Source: Nakazawaea peltata
Lineage: Eukaryota > Ascomycota > Pichiomycetes > Alaninales > Pachysolenaceae
Assembly: GCA_001599355.1 (NCBI GenBank)
Contig: BCGQ01000002.1
Location: forward strand, 1,415,909-1,479,908
Direction of reading: 5' to 3'
DNA: 64,000 nt
Below the pieces are notes generated by a model, which was not told where the DNA came from, searched no databases, and saw only the letters and a program-made list of their open reading frames with translations. The position numbers and the translations under genes were made by a program. Below, one piece after another: positions 38,695-49,022 of the stretch; position 1 is the stretch's first letter; every line of letters begins with the position of its first letter.

Positions 38695-38894
38695 AATACA
38701 AAGATACCTAGCGATTGGATAGGCTGGAAGGGTAGAGCGATCGCAAAGTAGCCGAGCACAGAGACCAAAGTTACAAGCAGGACGCACCAAAATCTTGAAC
38801 CATCACATTCGCTACTTCATCATCTCCTTTTAATACACACAAAATTGCATCTTATTTGAACCCACAACCTTTTTTAGCGCCAGCATAGACGAGG

Positions 38895-40865
38895 ATGATA
38901 CCACCTAAACTGCGCTCTATGAAGCTCTTAGCAGCAGTGTTGCTGCTGATTTGCATCATCCAGGTGTACATCTTACACAACTCGTCATACTACAACGTGG
39001 GCGGGCTCAAGAAGATCCAGTTTTTCGACAAGTCCACGGCGTCTACAACGTACCAAAAATTGTTGAAATACGCCGAGAACCAGCAGTTCCATGAGTTGCC
39101 TTTGAAGGACAGATGTGCCTCGTATTTCGACGAGCTTTACCAGATGGACGAGGAATGGTCCATTGGTCAGATCAAGGACTTGACTTACTCGTTCGATATC
39201 CATGACGAGCTGAACTATTACTTGAAGTCGTATGAGCTGCTTGAGGCCGAGTATAAGAAGGAGGAGAAACAGATAGACCAGGACCTGGTGATGAAGGTAT
39301 TTGATGGGTTGAAGGAGAAGCAGGAGACCAACGCTAAGATCGAGGAGAGTTTGAAGAACAGTGTCGGTCATTTGAGAATCTACGGTACTTGTTATATCAA
39401 GAATGAGAAACTTCATGATGAGCATTCGAGGTGTCTTGATATCGAGTCGAGATTGTTCCCATGGATGACCTTTGAGAGTCCCGTATTTGAACGTTGGGAC
39501 GGTACCGTGGTCAACGAGTTCCCTGACATCACCAAGTATTATAAATATCCTGGAATGGGTAAGAAGAGCACCCGTCAGACGGCTCCAGATTCTTGTTTTA
39601 TGTACAATTACAGGGATCAACTCAGTGGTAAGGGTATTGTTATGAGTGTGGGGGACCAATTAGTGGAGGAGCTGGTCAATTTGATCAAGGTGTTGAGATT
39701 TTACCGTAACGAGTTACCTATTCAATTCGTTCATAAAGGTGATTTGTCATATGAATCCAAGCTGAGATTGAAGACTCTGTGTCGTGAGGATTTGAAGTTG
39801 AAGAATTCCATTACCATCGACTTTGCTCCACAAGAGCTGTGGTTTGTCGATGCCAACAGATGTTTCCTTCCGGAATATTACCACAATTTCGATCATTTCG
39901 CCAACAAATGGATCGCTGTCATCTTCAACTCGTTTGAGGACATGATCTTGATGGACACCGACCTGTTACCCTTCATTAAACCGGAGCAATTCTTCGAGTT
40001 GGGTGACTATAAGAACAATGGAGCCTACTTTTTCAAGGATCGTACCTCTTTACAACCGATTCCTGAACAATTCAAGGAGTTGTACTTCAAGTTGTTCCCT
40101 ACACATCTGGAATCGTCATTATTTGGAGTACCACAAGTAGGAGAGAAGACTTACGGGAACCGTTTGTTTGCTAAGAAGTTACGTCACTCCATGGAATCGG
40201 GTGTCGTGGTGATGAACAAGAAGAAGAAGTTACTTGGGATCATGATCGCCGTCCATATTCAGTTCTGGGGTCCTCTTACTCAGCATATCCATGGAGAGAA
40301 GGAGATTTTCTGGCTTTCTCAATCGATTGCCGGTGATGAACTGTACGAATTCAACCCTAACTCTGCCGGAGCTGTAGGAACTTTGCAACCGGCCACCGAC
40401 ACTTATCCTGAGCATGTCGTTGGTATTCAACCTCTGCATGTTGGTCTGGACAACAAGACTTTGATCTGGATCAACAGTGGTGTCAAGAATTGTAAAAACC
40501 CATCTTGGGATAAGGATTTCGAGGAGAGTCCTCAATGGAAGGGTAAATTCGGATCCAAGGAAGGATTGAAGGACTTTTATAACTCTCCAATTGACATCAA
40601 GAGTGTAATTATCCCACCAGAAACGTTCCACGAGTGGCCTAATGATGAAGGAGCTCCAGTTAAAGGTTGGCAACAACGTGTGGATTGGGGTTGTGACGGA
40701 TATATGTGGGCTCTGTACTCGAAGGTGGGAGGAACCAAGGTACTGGATGAGGAGACTTACGGAACAATCGTCAAGTTTGAACAGAATGAGGTGGCGTCTT
40801 ATAATCGGATTGCTAAGATTTGGATCGCACCTATTGAGAATCATCTGATTCTTGAGACAGTTTAG
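38895..40865 (+). CDS. MNN1-family alpha-1,3-mannosyltransferase (GT71), first copy
   Basis: A 656-residue type II Golgi membrane protein. It has a short cytosolic tail, a signal anchor at about residues 8-26 (MKLLAAVLLLICIIQVYIL), a stem and a GT71 catalytic domain. Family blocks are clear: FESPVFERWDGT, LPIQFVHKGDLS, ELWFVD, FANKWIAVIFNSFEDM and the DxD motif in ILMDTDLLPF, which binds the Mn/GDP-mannose donor in this family. Towards the end come VVVMNKKKKLLG and WGCDGYMW. MNN1-type enzymes add terminal alpha-1,3-mannose to N- and O-glycans. The exact linkage and acceptor cannot be read from sequence. It is closest by eye to the copy at 50392 (both FIKPEQFFELG). Confidence 0.92.
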   Translation: MIPPKLRSMKLLAAVLLLICIIQVYILHNSSYYNVGGLKKIQFFDKSTASTTYQKLLKYAENQQFHELPLKDRCASYFDELYQMDEEWSIGQIKDLTYSFDIHDELNYYLKSYELLEAEYKKEEKQIDQDLVMKVFDGLKEKQETNAKIEESLKNSVGHLRIYGTCYIKNEKLHDEHSRCLDIESRLFPWMTFESPVFERWDGTVVNEFPDITKYYKYPGMGKKSTRQTAPDSCFMYNYRDQLSGKGIVMSVGDQLVEELVNLIKVLRFYRNELPIQFVHKGDLSYESKLRLKTLCREDLKLKNSITIDFAPQELWFVDANRCFLPEYYHNFDHFANKWIAVIFNSFEDMILMDTDLLPFIKPEQFFELGDYKNNGAYFFKDRTSLQPIPEQFKELYFKLFPTHLESSLFGVPQVGEKTYGNRLFAKKLRHSMESGVVVMNKKKKLLGIMIAVHIQFWGPLTQHIHGEKEIFWLSQSIAGDELYEFNPNSAGAVGTLQPATDTYPEHVVGIQPLHVGLDNKTLIWINSGVKNCKNPSWDKDFEESPQWKGKFGSKEGLKDFYNSPIDIKSVIIPPETFHEWPNDEGAPVKGWQQRVDWGCDGYMWALYSKVGGTKVLDEETYGTIVKFEQNEVASYNRIAKIWIAPIENHLILETV

Positions 40866-42193
40866 TTATATAGACAATGTTATTGGCATTGATGGGCTAT
40901 TAATTTGATATTGGTAATGGAGGATGTAGGGAGTGTAGAGGGAGTAGGATAGAGAATTGTAGGAGAGATGAGAAGATGAAGAAAGAGCTTTAACAGGTGA
41001 CAGGTGACTGATGAATGTTGACTGATGACTGTTGACTGATGACTGGTGACAGGTGACTGATGACTAGCCACTGACATCTGGTGTTCTGATGTTTATCTCA
41101 GTAAGTTGAATACTATTAAAATCTGATTCTAAATCTAAACTAATTCTATAAAATCCACAGTACAATTTACTGAGCTGAATATTATTAAGCTCAATATTTT
41201 CAAACTCGCATTCACATATTACCTCCCTCCATAACAAATAAAGTAACTCACTCAAGACCTCTAATGATACCCAAAATATTCACCATCTTTTCGCTGCCTG
41301 AAGGGCAATCAGATGAATCTCGGCAACTCAGAAAGTTGCATAAGGGCAAATTCCCAAAACAGAAATATCACAAGACCAAAAAAAGAAACGACACAAAAAA
41401 GCAAATTGCCCCTAGTTTTCAGAACGCAACTAAGATTTACCGCCCCCTGGATTAGGACAAAAATAGTACGAATCGAATCCGAAGATAGCGCACGGCCATT
41501 TTAAGCACTGCATTAAACTGACCAACAAGGGGGCGCATTAAAAAAACTTCGTTTGAGGTGAAATTATCAGTGCCATCATGTGAAACGGAAGAAAAGAAAG
41601 TGTGCAGGTTCTGTCAGTAAAAGTTTTTCGCTTCTTTCACATCCGTCACCTTCTATTGGAGAACTTCTGCACACTCGCTGTCAACCACCGCGCTCCCACT
41701 GCTCTCCCACTCAATTTCCCTGCTTACTTCCTCCCCTGTGCTCTCTCGTATTTCTTCTCACCTAAAAAATATTCTCCCTTTTTTTTTAATAGGCGATTTT
41801 TTTCTGCGCTTAGAGCGCTTTAACAATGCTCAAAGATAGTCCCGCCGCCTGCAGCGGAGTGAAGAGGTGAAGGGAAAGTCTTGTGAGGTGTAAAAGATGC
41901 AGGTCTTGTGACCTGTGGCGGGCATTTTCTCGTGTGAGTCGATCTGCGGGACCAACCAATCCATTGGCCACCGGGAATAGGTCCTAACTACAGGCTAAAA
42001 CTGCTGCTCATTTTCAAGTTTAAGATTTAGTACCGGATCTGCACCAGTTGGAGTAACCCGGCCTCGATAGCAAAATTAGTACCACATTGGGACTGATCCA
42101 ATTACATTGATTAGTACACGATCTGAACTACTCAATAAACTCAAAATCATAGCTATCTAATAATTCTTATATGACTTATAAATGCACAAATAT
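40866..42193. other. 1.3 kb convergent intergenic region
   Basis: It lies between the convergent ends of two GT71 genes. It contains short TGACTGATGACTG repeats (40994-41075) and a copy of TTTTCTCGTGTGAG at 41925-41938, found again at 44683. Small frames here show no coding character. Confidence 0.5.
40994..41075. repeat. Short TGACTGATGACTG-type repeats
   Basis: Interleaved copies of GGTGACTGATGA and GTTGACTGATGACT occupy about 80 bp in the 3' flank of the first GT71 gene. Confidence 0.7.
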
Positions 42194-44245
42194 TTAATCT
42201 GTTTTCTCAACAGAAGCACCCCAAACGCTAGCAAGTTTGCCGAAACTCAGCACCTCTTCCTCACTGTAACGAACCTCTAAACCTTTCTGATCGTCTACTA
42301 CAGAGTGAGCACTCCACAAATATCCTCCACATCCCATCTCCCAACGTAATCTCCAAGAGAATCTCGGCTCTTTTTCATCTGGATTATACTCGTTGGAATC
42401 TTTGTCTCTGAGTTTCCAGACTTCAGGTGGAACAATGAGCAGATTAATGGTGACGAGAGATTTATACTTCTTCTCGAGCTCCTCTACAGTGAATTTATCC
42501 TTGAATACGGTCTCGGCATCCTTCTCCCATGAGTTTTTCTTACAGTAGGTCAACCCACTATTCAACCACAAGATTGTATGGTTATCGTACATACTCAAAT
42601 GAGCTGGCAGAGCACTAACGACCGAGTTAGCAATCTCATATTCATCTTCGATCAACTCTCCAGCGGCTCCAGAGTAATGAGAGTTGAATACGTAGTCTTC
42701 ATTACCCATCATCGACTGTCCTAACCAGAACAAATCCTTCTCTCCATGCAATTTGACAGTAAGTGGTTGCCATAATTGGATTTGAGTCGATAAAAGTAAC
42801 CCTGGAAGATGAGTACGTCTATTAATGGCAACGACACCAGCCTCCATGATATGTCTCGAGTTCTTGGTGAAGAAATCGTTATGCATTGTATGGTTGGTCA
42901 ACTGAGAAACTCCGAAAAGTGAACTTTCCATCATAGATGGGAACAATTTCTGCCACATCTTTGGGAATTCTTGTTGCACAGAGTCAATTCCATATCTATC
43001 TTTGAAGAAGAAGGCACCTGAGTCAGTGTAACCTGGTAACTCGAAGAAATCCTTTGGAGGAACGAACAAAGCAACGTCAGTATCCATCAACATCATCTCT
43101 TCAAAAGAGTTGAACAAAACTGCGAGCCATTTATTGGCATACGAGTTGAAATTGCTCTCAAATCCCTCAGCAATGCAACCCAGTGTGTTCACAAACCAGA
43201 CCTCTTGCTTGTATTCATGCTCATTAGTGAAAGAGGTCCCTCCTTGTAAGACAATAGACTTTCTCAGCATGTCAATCAACTGTTTCTTGGACTCGGTGCT
43301 CAAATCACCCTTGTGAACAAATTGGATAGGATAAGTGTTCTGATGATAACGAAGTAATTTGATCAAATTGAGCAGTTCTGGTACAAATTTGTCGGCAATA
43401 CTAATGACAAGACCACGGCCGTACATTTCATGCTTTAATTTACTCCAATAACTGATATTTGGTTTATAGTTCAACATGCTTTTGTATTCCCCATCTTGAT
43501 ATTCATGACGCATGGCGCCGTAGGCATTCTCATCGGAAATGAGCTTACCGTCCCACCTTTCAAAAACAGGATTCTTGAAACTAAACCAAGGAACCATCTT
43601 GGAATCAAGAGAACGGAAATCCCGTTCGGTCTCGATATCATCGTTGTCCACGTAGCATGCGGCATACGAACGGAAATTATAAATTCCATCGAGTAATTGA
43701 GACTCGATTTGGGAATTGGTTTCTTCAGCACGTTTCATGTCATCGAAAATGGTCTCCACTACCGAATCGAATTCTTGTCCTTGGTCGGTCAAAGCTTTGT
43801 ATTTGTTCAGGAAGAATTCCTTCCCCTTGTAAACGTCGATGTTGTAACGGAATTCGTCTTGGAAGTTTGGAAGACTCCATGCAGATGAAAGATTATCGAA
43901 ATATAATTCACAACGTTGACTCTTGTCTAGATCAAGCACGTCATTTACCGGATGATGTGAAAGAAATTCTTCAAATGATGATGGAATTTGAGGTTGATGC
44001 AAAAAAACGGGTTTGTCGGCAGCAATGCCCAATGGTTTTGGAGATCCCTCGCTGGATGCGCCAGATCCCACCTTTTCCAAAAACTGCGAAAAACGTCCGG
44101 AGCTGCCCTGCCTATTACTGTTATCTCTAAGCTGCTCCTGAGGAAGCTGGGCCAGGTGAAATGAGTACATCACCACGATCAGGAAAACCACCAAAATGGC
44201 GAGATTCTTCTTGTAGAGCACTCTGAGAGTCCCCGAGTACTTCAT
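42194..44245 (-). CDS. MNN1-family alpha-1,3-mannosyltransferase (GT71), second copy
   Basis: I place the start at the ATG at 44245 (683 residues). From there the protein has the expected type II layout: short tail, signal anchor about residues 13-30 (NLAILVVFLIVVMYSFHLA), stem, GT71 domain. An in-frame ATG at 44479 would add 78 residues, but a TATATATA lies between the two (44303-44310), 58 bp before 44245. Family blocks are present: NPVFERWDGKL, YPIQFVHKGDLS, EVWFVN, YANKWLAVLFNSFEEM and DxD in MLMDTDVALF. It is more diverged than the other two copies (VPPKDFFELPG instead of IKPEQFFELG). It is transcribed away from the first LicD gene. Confidence 0.9.
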   Translation of the reverse strand: MKYSGTLRVLYKKNLAILVVFLIVVMYSFHLAQLPQEQLRDNSNRQGSSGRFSQFLEKVGSGASSEGSPKPLGIAADKPVFLHQPQIPSSFEEFLSHHPVNDVLDLDKSQRCELYFDNLSSAWSLPNFQDEFRYNIDVYKGKEFFLNKYKALTDQGQEFDSVVETIFDDMKRAEETNSQIESQLLDGIYNFRSYAACYVDNDDIETERDFRSLDSKMVPWFSFKNPVFERWDGKLISDENAYGAMRHEYQDGEYKSMLNYKPNISYWSKLKHEMYGRGLVISIADKFVPELLNLIKLLRYHQNTYPIQFVHKGDLSTESKKQLIDMLRKSIVLQGGTSFTNEHEYKQEVWFVNTLGCIAEGFESNFNSYANKWLAVLFNSFEEMMLMDTDVALFVPPKDFFELPGYTDSGAFFFKDRYGIDSVQQEFPKMWQKLFPSMMESSLFGVSQLTNHTMHNDFFTKNSRHIMEAGVVAINRRTHLPGLLLSTQIQLWQPLTVKLHGEKDLFWLGQSMMGNEDYVFNSHYSGAAGELIEDEYEIANSVVSALPAHLSMYDNHTILWLNSGLTYCKKNSWEKDAETVFKDKFTVEELEKKYKSLVTINLLIVPPEVWKLRDKDSNEYNPDEKEPRFSWRLRWEMGCGGYLWSAHSVVDDQKGLEVRYSEEEVLSFGKLASVWGASVEKTD

Positions 44246-44302
44246 TATGATACAAGAAAGCTGGAGTGTCCAGCCTGGAGGTGCTACAGCAGCAGCCCCA
44301 AA

Positions 44303-44310
44303 TATATATA
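44303..44310 (-). promoter_or_regulatory. TATA box of the second GT71 gene
   Basis: TATATATA on the minus strand, 58 bp upstream of the chosen ATG at 44245. It supports this start over the one at 44479. Confidence 0.5.
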
Positions 44311-44506
44311 CCAAATCCAAGTCCAAAAAGTGAGAGCAAAAATAAAGGCGTAAAAAGAAAAGTGCAACAATTAGGGGGAAAAACGTGCGTGAAACTGACT
44401 TGATTTGGGAGAAACTACGGCTGAAAATTGGGGAGGGAGGGGGGTTACGAGAGTGCAAGGTGGGGATCACAAGGTGCATGATGAAGCGAAGCTCTAGCGA
44501 GTCAGT

Positions 44507-45768
44507 GTAAACAACACGGTCTTGGGCGATAACCCATAATCATGTAATACATTCACCTCAAGTAATCTCACTACGTTTTTAGTAGCCTTCCTCATCAGAC
44601 GGAACTACAAAAAAATCTATGCTTAACTTATGCAAGTAAATAGTTTGGATCTAGATCGCTCACGAGACAGGAGAAAATTTTTTTTTCTCGTGTGAGGGAC
44701 TATTTAAGAGAGCTAAGCGAGTAATTTAGGAGAGAATCTGCAGGTCCAAAATTCAAATGAGACCTATGGTTGCGAATCTGAAGGTGTAGTGGTACGAATG
44801 GTAAGACAGTACCAATGAGGTGATGATAGTGAAATGGTTTTGAAGGTTTCAAGATATACTTTTTTAAGATTCAAAATACGACCTCTCGCACTTAAACTCA
44901 AATTATGTAATTACAGCATTATAAAACAGATCCACATATTACTGTCACTAAGGAAAAAAATCTCTCAAAATAGGCAATTACTCAATTGAGCAAGAGTAAA
45001 CAAATTTCTGTTGTTATAAACAATAGGCTGCTGCTAATAATTTGTCAAAGGAGTAAGGAAAGCTGATTACGAAATGCAACCGCAGTGATTGCTTTTACAC
45101 TACAATCAGACCAACAATGTAATAAAATATAGATGGTATATTTTGAGTGCGATCTTGAACCCTAGAACCGGAGATAGTGTCAATATGAAGGTGTCAAGTG
45201 GGGATAGGCGATTGTGATTTGGAATCCTCCCTTGTAACCTTCAACTCTTGAAAGTTTTCAATATACCTCAAGTAGCCCGTCTTGAAGCTGTTGTCAAGAT
45301 TGTGTAGATAAAAAAAGAAACGAGAAAAATAGTACAGAAAATGCACTGAACCGATTTCACGCATTTTATGCCCTCGGTGAAATGTCAATTTTATTCAGAA
45401 ATCCGGTTTCAGCGGGGATGTCAGAATGCCCTTTGATAATCTGCAAATATTTGCCCTTGCCCCAAATGCCCTCAGAATTCTAGCAACTGAGTTACAGAAT
45501 TTGTTAATACGCGTCCTCTTTTTCTTGGCATAGCACAGACATTCGAAAATACATAAACAAACTCTGTTATGTTGCCCAAGAAGCTTAAAATAGCATCAAA
45601 ACAAGTAGGCTTGATCATAAAAATCATTCAACTTCTCCTAATAACATATAACGTTATAAGAAAAGATAAGATAAGGGTTCAGGCTGTAAAGGTGGAAGGC
45701 CGGGTGCTCCAGTAGTGTGGCATCCACATTACAGCACAATACCTCACACCCAGGCACACTGTAAACAA
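44507..45768 (+). promoter_or_regulatory. Three forkhead-type sites (GTAAACAA)
   Basis: GTAAACAA occurs at 44507-44514, 44996-45003 and 45761-45768, all on the + strand. It matches the yeast forkhead core RTAAAYAA. The sites lie between the second GT71 gene and the first LicD gene and could serve either. Confidence 0.4.
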
Positions 45769-46265
45769 ATGCGCTCATCTTGGGACTCTCGGTTTTCTTA
45801 TTGCAGCGAGAATCGCTCACTTGCACTTTTCCGCGCATAGTTCCAGGTGAATTATTTGCTGGAGCGCACCAAAAGTGCGCAGTTTTCTGTCTATGTATTC
45901 TGGGGAATAAAAAGCTCTATTTGTAGATAAATTTCAACTGAGAAAGGATATGTCTTAGTTGGGCATGTCTCAAGCTAGTTCTTCGACATAGCCATGATAT
46001 TGTAAATGGAGAGAGAAGTCAAGTTGGATTCCCGACTCCAGCTCTCTCTTCCACCTTTCTTTCACTTCAACTCCGTCTCCATCCACTCCTAATAGTCCCA
46101 TCTACCTCTCATCAATCCCCCTGATATCCTTATCTGCCCTCCGTTTCAGAACACTGACGCGCCCCCTACCTCTTTGTCTTGTGCGCAGTTCTTTCCGCTA
46201 CTCAACTGGCATGTTTCCGTTTCTGGCCAACACAAAAAATTTTCCCTCGTTTCTTTTTATCCCCC

Positions 46266-46274
46266 TATATAAAA
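46266..46274 (+). promoter_or_regulatory. TATA box of the first LicD gene
   Basis: TATATAAAA begins about 147 bp before the ATG at 46413, a usual yeast spacing. Confidence 0.55.
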
Positions 46275-46412
46275 ACAACCGGGATCCATCTGGTTATCTT
46301 GTTGTCCAACTCAGATTCGTCCCAATAACTATTGTGTAACCATTTTTCAAGTTGTTACCGGATATCTGAACACTCCAACTTCGTGCAGAATCCCCAATTG
46401 AATTTTTGAAAA

Positions 46413-49022
46413 ATGATAATCACCGTCAGTGGCCCTGGAAGAAGAAGGGGGTTATGCTTCTACGTGATAGTGTCAGCAATTTCATTATTGCTGATCAATC
46501 TTTTTTTGTATTTTGTCGTGTACAATGATGCTGCGCTCGTAAGTTCTGCATCCAAGCACCTTAAATCTGGAGCCAAGGAAGCTTCTGGAGTTTCTGGAGC
46601 TGAAGATTCCACATCCGGATCCGAATCCGAAAATTCTGCAAATGACTCCGAATCTTCTGAATCTTCGTCTGGTTCGTCCAGTTACTGGGAAAGTGCCTCG
46701 GATTTAATTTCTTCTGTCACCGGTGGCTCAAGCTCCGCCTTGGGCAAGCTTCGTTCCGTCGAGCAAAACATCGTAAAGAGTATCAACTCCAACAGAAGAA
46801 ACCAACGTTTGAGATCGTTCTTGCCTCTGAGATATTACGAGGACGAGACTTTCTCTTCGTTGAAACTGAAGGAACCTTCTTTGAAGCAATTCGACCGTAG
46901 ATTATTGCCAGCTTATTGGATCCATAAGATTAATAAGCATTTGCAAACTTCCGGTGACAGTTTCTTGCCTGGTGATTTCAAGTTGCCTTTCAACTGGGAC
47001 TTGCTCAACGACTATGCTGTCAAGATCCAAGCCATGAAATATTTCGATAAGGTGGTCAAGAACAAGATGAACTGTGAACAGTTCCGTGACATTGCTCCAA
47101 AGAATTTGCCTGCCACTTTCTTAGAGAACTACTGTCTTAACTACAACTACGAGGACCCTAACTTCAACAACGAGTACAATGTTCCATTCTTGGTCCTCCG
47201 TAAGATCGACCAATACTTGAGTGACGTTGACTGGAGAAAATTGTATGGTATGATGTACAGTTTGACCAACAACCCAATCCCTGACAACGTCATTTTCCTT
47301 GGGGGTGTCGGTTCAGAAGGTAAATCTTTACTCGTCCCATTGGAAAAAGTGTCTAACGGTAAGAACAACTTGGCTAGTTTGGGTGACCAACCTTTGCAAT
47401 CTTACTACACCACTTTGACTGACGAGTTCATTGCCGACCAACAAGCTATGTACCCAAGTTTGAGCGAAGCCGATATTTTAGAGAGCGGTATCTCTTTATA
47501 TGAAGAGTGGATCCGTTTCAACGAGTTGGTTGGCGAACCAAGCGACTCCGAGATCGATTTGAACTACTTCCCATCCAAGCCAATGGTCATTGGTAACTCT
47601 CATAACCCAGAATTATCTCTTATCGACTTGGACCCAGAAGATTTCAAGTTCTACTTGCCAGACGAGGAGAAGAAATTGGCTTCTTTGATCCAAAATGCCC
47701 CAGAAGGTGCCAACACCAAGCAATTGGAGAACTTGAAATTGTGGGCCGACTTGGTTTTGGACCCTGAATGGGATGAACCATGGTACTACGGTATTCCTTC
47801 GATCGAGTCCGAGCATTTGGACCACTACGATTGGAGATTCTTCAGTGTTTTCACCTTGAAAGAAGACCAAGAATTACATACCGCTATCTTACATAGATTA
47901 TCTAGAGTTTGGTTCCGTATCTGTGCCAAGTTCGATGTTCCAAGTTGGATGAACCATGGTCCATTGATCGGTTGGTACTGGTCTGGTATCACTTTACCTT
48001 ATGATTACGATTTGGATTTGCAAATGCCTATTCAATCGTTGCACCGTATCTCCAAGTTCTTGAACAACACTCTTGTCTACGACTTCTCCAACGAGGACGA
48101 GTACGTCAACGATGACATCAAGATTGACAACAAGCTGGAGATGGGTATCAGAAGTTATTTGATCGATATTGACCCATTGTACTTTGACAGAAACCAAGTT
48201 AGAACTTTACACAACGATTTGGATCTGCGTTTAATTGACACCGAGACCGGTATTTACATCGATTTGACTGCCGTTTCCGACTTCCACAGTGGTAACAGAT
48301 ACGACTTGGAAGAACAAAAACGTTACTTCTCGAAATCTGATTACAACGGTTACAGAATCACAGTTCCAACCCATTGGGAAGAGTTCAAGGATGAGAGTGG
48401 AAACTACAAGGTTGACCGTGGTAAGGGATGTGTCATGAAGGATGAGTACGTCAAGAAGATTGAAAAGTACATTTCCGAGAAGAAGAGTACCGATTCCAGA
48501 CTGGATGACAGTCCAACTAAATTCCTTGAAGGTTACATTCATGACAAGCATTTCCACACTTACAAACTTTCCGAGCTTTCTCCTTTGGTTCCTACTTACT
48601 ACGAGAACTCTGTCAGTTACATGCCAAGTAACTGGAAGAAGAACACTTTGATCGAGTATCAAGGTGGTAAATGTTTGACCAACTCTTATTTCCAAAACCA
48701 TCTTTTCTTGGAGAAGTTGATGTTGTGGGTTGGATACAAAGAATGTCCAATTTGGGACGAAAAGACTGGTCTGTTGAAAGAAGGTATGACCCTCAACCAA
48801 GTAGCCAACCAATGTATCCGTGATAACTCCAAGTTGGAAGAGCAATACAAACGTTCTGTTCATTATTCCAACTTGCATAACATTTATAGAGACGTTATGT
48901 TGAAGGGACAAGGTGATATTTTGAAGATCAACGATTTCGAGACCAATATCACTCCATTGTTGAAGAAATTCGACGGTCAATTGTTTGTTCCTGAACCTTT
49001 CGTTGAAAGATACCTTTACTAA
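46413..49022 (+). CDS. MNN4-type LicD-family protein, mannosyl-phosphate transfer, first copy
   Basis: An 869-residue type II membrane protein with a signal anchor at about residues 14-36. A Ser/Glu-rich stem follows (about 45-110). The C-terminal half is the LicD/Mnn4 region: WMNHGPLIGWYWSG, PYDYDLDLQMPIQSLHRISKFLNN, RLIDTETGIYIDLTAV. The acidic triad D531/D533/D535 corresponds to the nucleotidyl/phospho-transferase motif of the LicD fold. In Saccharomyces and Pichia, Mnn4-type proteins are required for mannosyl-phosphate transfer to mannan in the Golgi; whether they are the enzyme or its activator is debated. Codon use is strongly biased (TTG, AAG, GAC, CCA), implying high expression. It is a paralogue of 58536-61007. 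Confidence 0.9.
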   Translation: MIITVSGPGRRRGLCFYVIVSAISLLLINLFLYFVVYNDAALVSSASKHLKSGAKEASGVSGAEDSTSGSESENSANDSESSESSSGSSSYWESASDLISSVTGGSSSALGKLRSVEQNIVKSINSNRRNQRLRSFLPLRYYEDETFSSLKLKEPSLKQFDRRLLPAYWIHKINKHLQTSGDSFLPGDFKLPFNWDLLNDYAVKIQAMKYFDKVVKNKMNCEQFRDIAPKNLPATFLENYCLNYNYEDPNFNNEYNVPFLVLRKIDQYLSDVDWRKLYGMMYSLTNNPIPDNVIFLGGVGSEGKSLLVPLEKVSNGKNNLASLGDQPLQSYYTTLTDEFIADQQAMYPSLSEADILESGISLYEEWIRFNELVGEPSDSEIDLNYFPSKPMVIGNSHNPELSLIDLDPEDFKFYLPDEEKKLASLIQNAPEGANTKQLENLKLWADLVLDPEWDEPWYYGIPSIESEHLDHYDWRFFSVFTLKEDQELHTAILHRLSRVWFRICAKFDVPSWMNHGPLIGWYWSGITLPYDYDLDLQMPIQSLHRISKFLNNTLVYDFSNEDEYVNDDIKIDNKLEMGIRSYLIDIDPLYFDRNQVRTLHNDLDLRLIDTETGIYIDLTAVSDFHSGNRYDLEEQKRYFSKSDYNGYRITVPTHWEEFKDESGNYKVDRGKGCVMKDEYVKKIEKYISEKKSTDSRLDDSPTKFLEGYIHDKHFHTYKLSELSPLVPTYYENSVSYMPSNWKKNTLIEYQGGKCLTNSYFQNHLFLEKLMLWVGYKECPIWDEKTGLLKEGMTLNQVANQCIRDNSKLEEQYKRSVHYSNLHNIYRDVMLKGQGDILKINDFETNITPLLKKFDGQLFVPEPFVERYLY

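Larger units (their letters stand above)
37819..38894. other. 1.1 kb intergenic region between the C2H2 gene and the first GT71 gene
   Basis: The left end is a repeat tract (37855-37975). The centre is AT-rich. The right part is the GT71 promoter, with an Mcm1-type box (38520-38529) and a TATA box (38687-38694). Confidence 0.55.
44246..46412. other. 2.2 kb divergent promoter region, second GT71 and first LicD gene
   Basis: This large divergent regulatory region has TATA boxes at both ends (44303-44310 and 46266-46274). It has three forkhead-type GTAAACAA sites, and a hairpin-capable CTCACGAGA / TCTCGTGTGAG pair near 44659-44696. No convincing gene was found inside. Confidence 0.55.

Noticed and set aside
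38985-39659. 224-codon antisense frame in the first GT71 gene
   Set aside because: Shadow of a conserved coding sequence; it has no promoter or family resemblance.
44246-44479. 78-residue N-terminal extension of the second GT71 gene from an ATG at 44479
   Set aside because: A TATA box lies between the two ATGs, and the protein from 44245 already has the usual type II anchor; the extension would add a second hydrophobic stretch.
48231-48980. 249-codon open frame antisense to the first MNN4-type gene
   Set aside because: It lies wholly inside a clearly conserved gene and its openness follows from that gene's codon bias. Composition is not protein-like.
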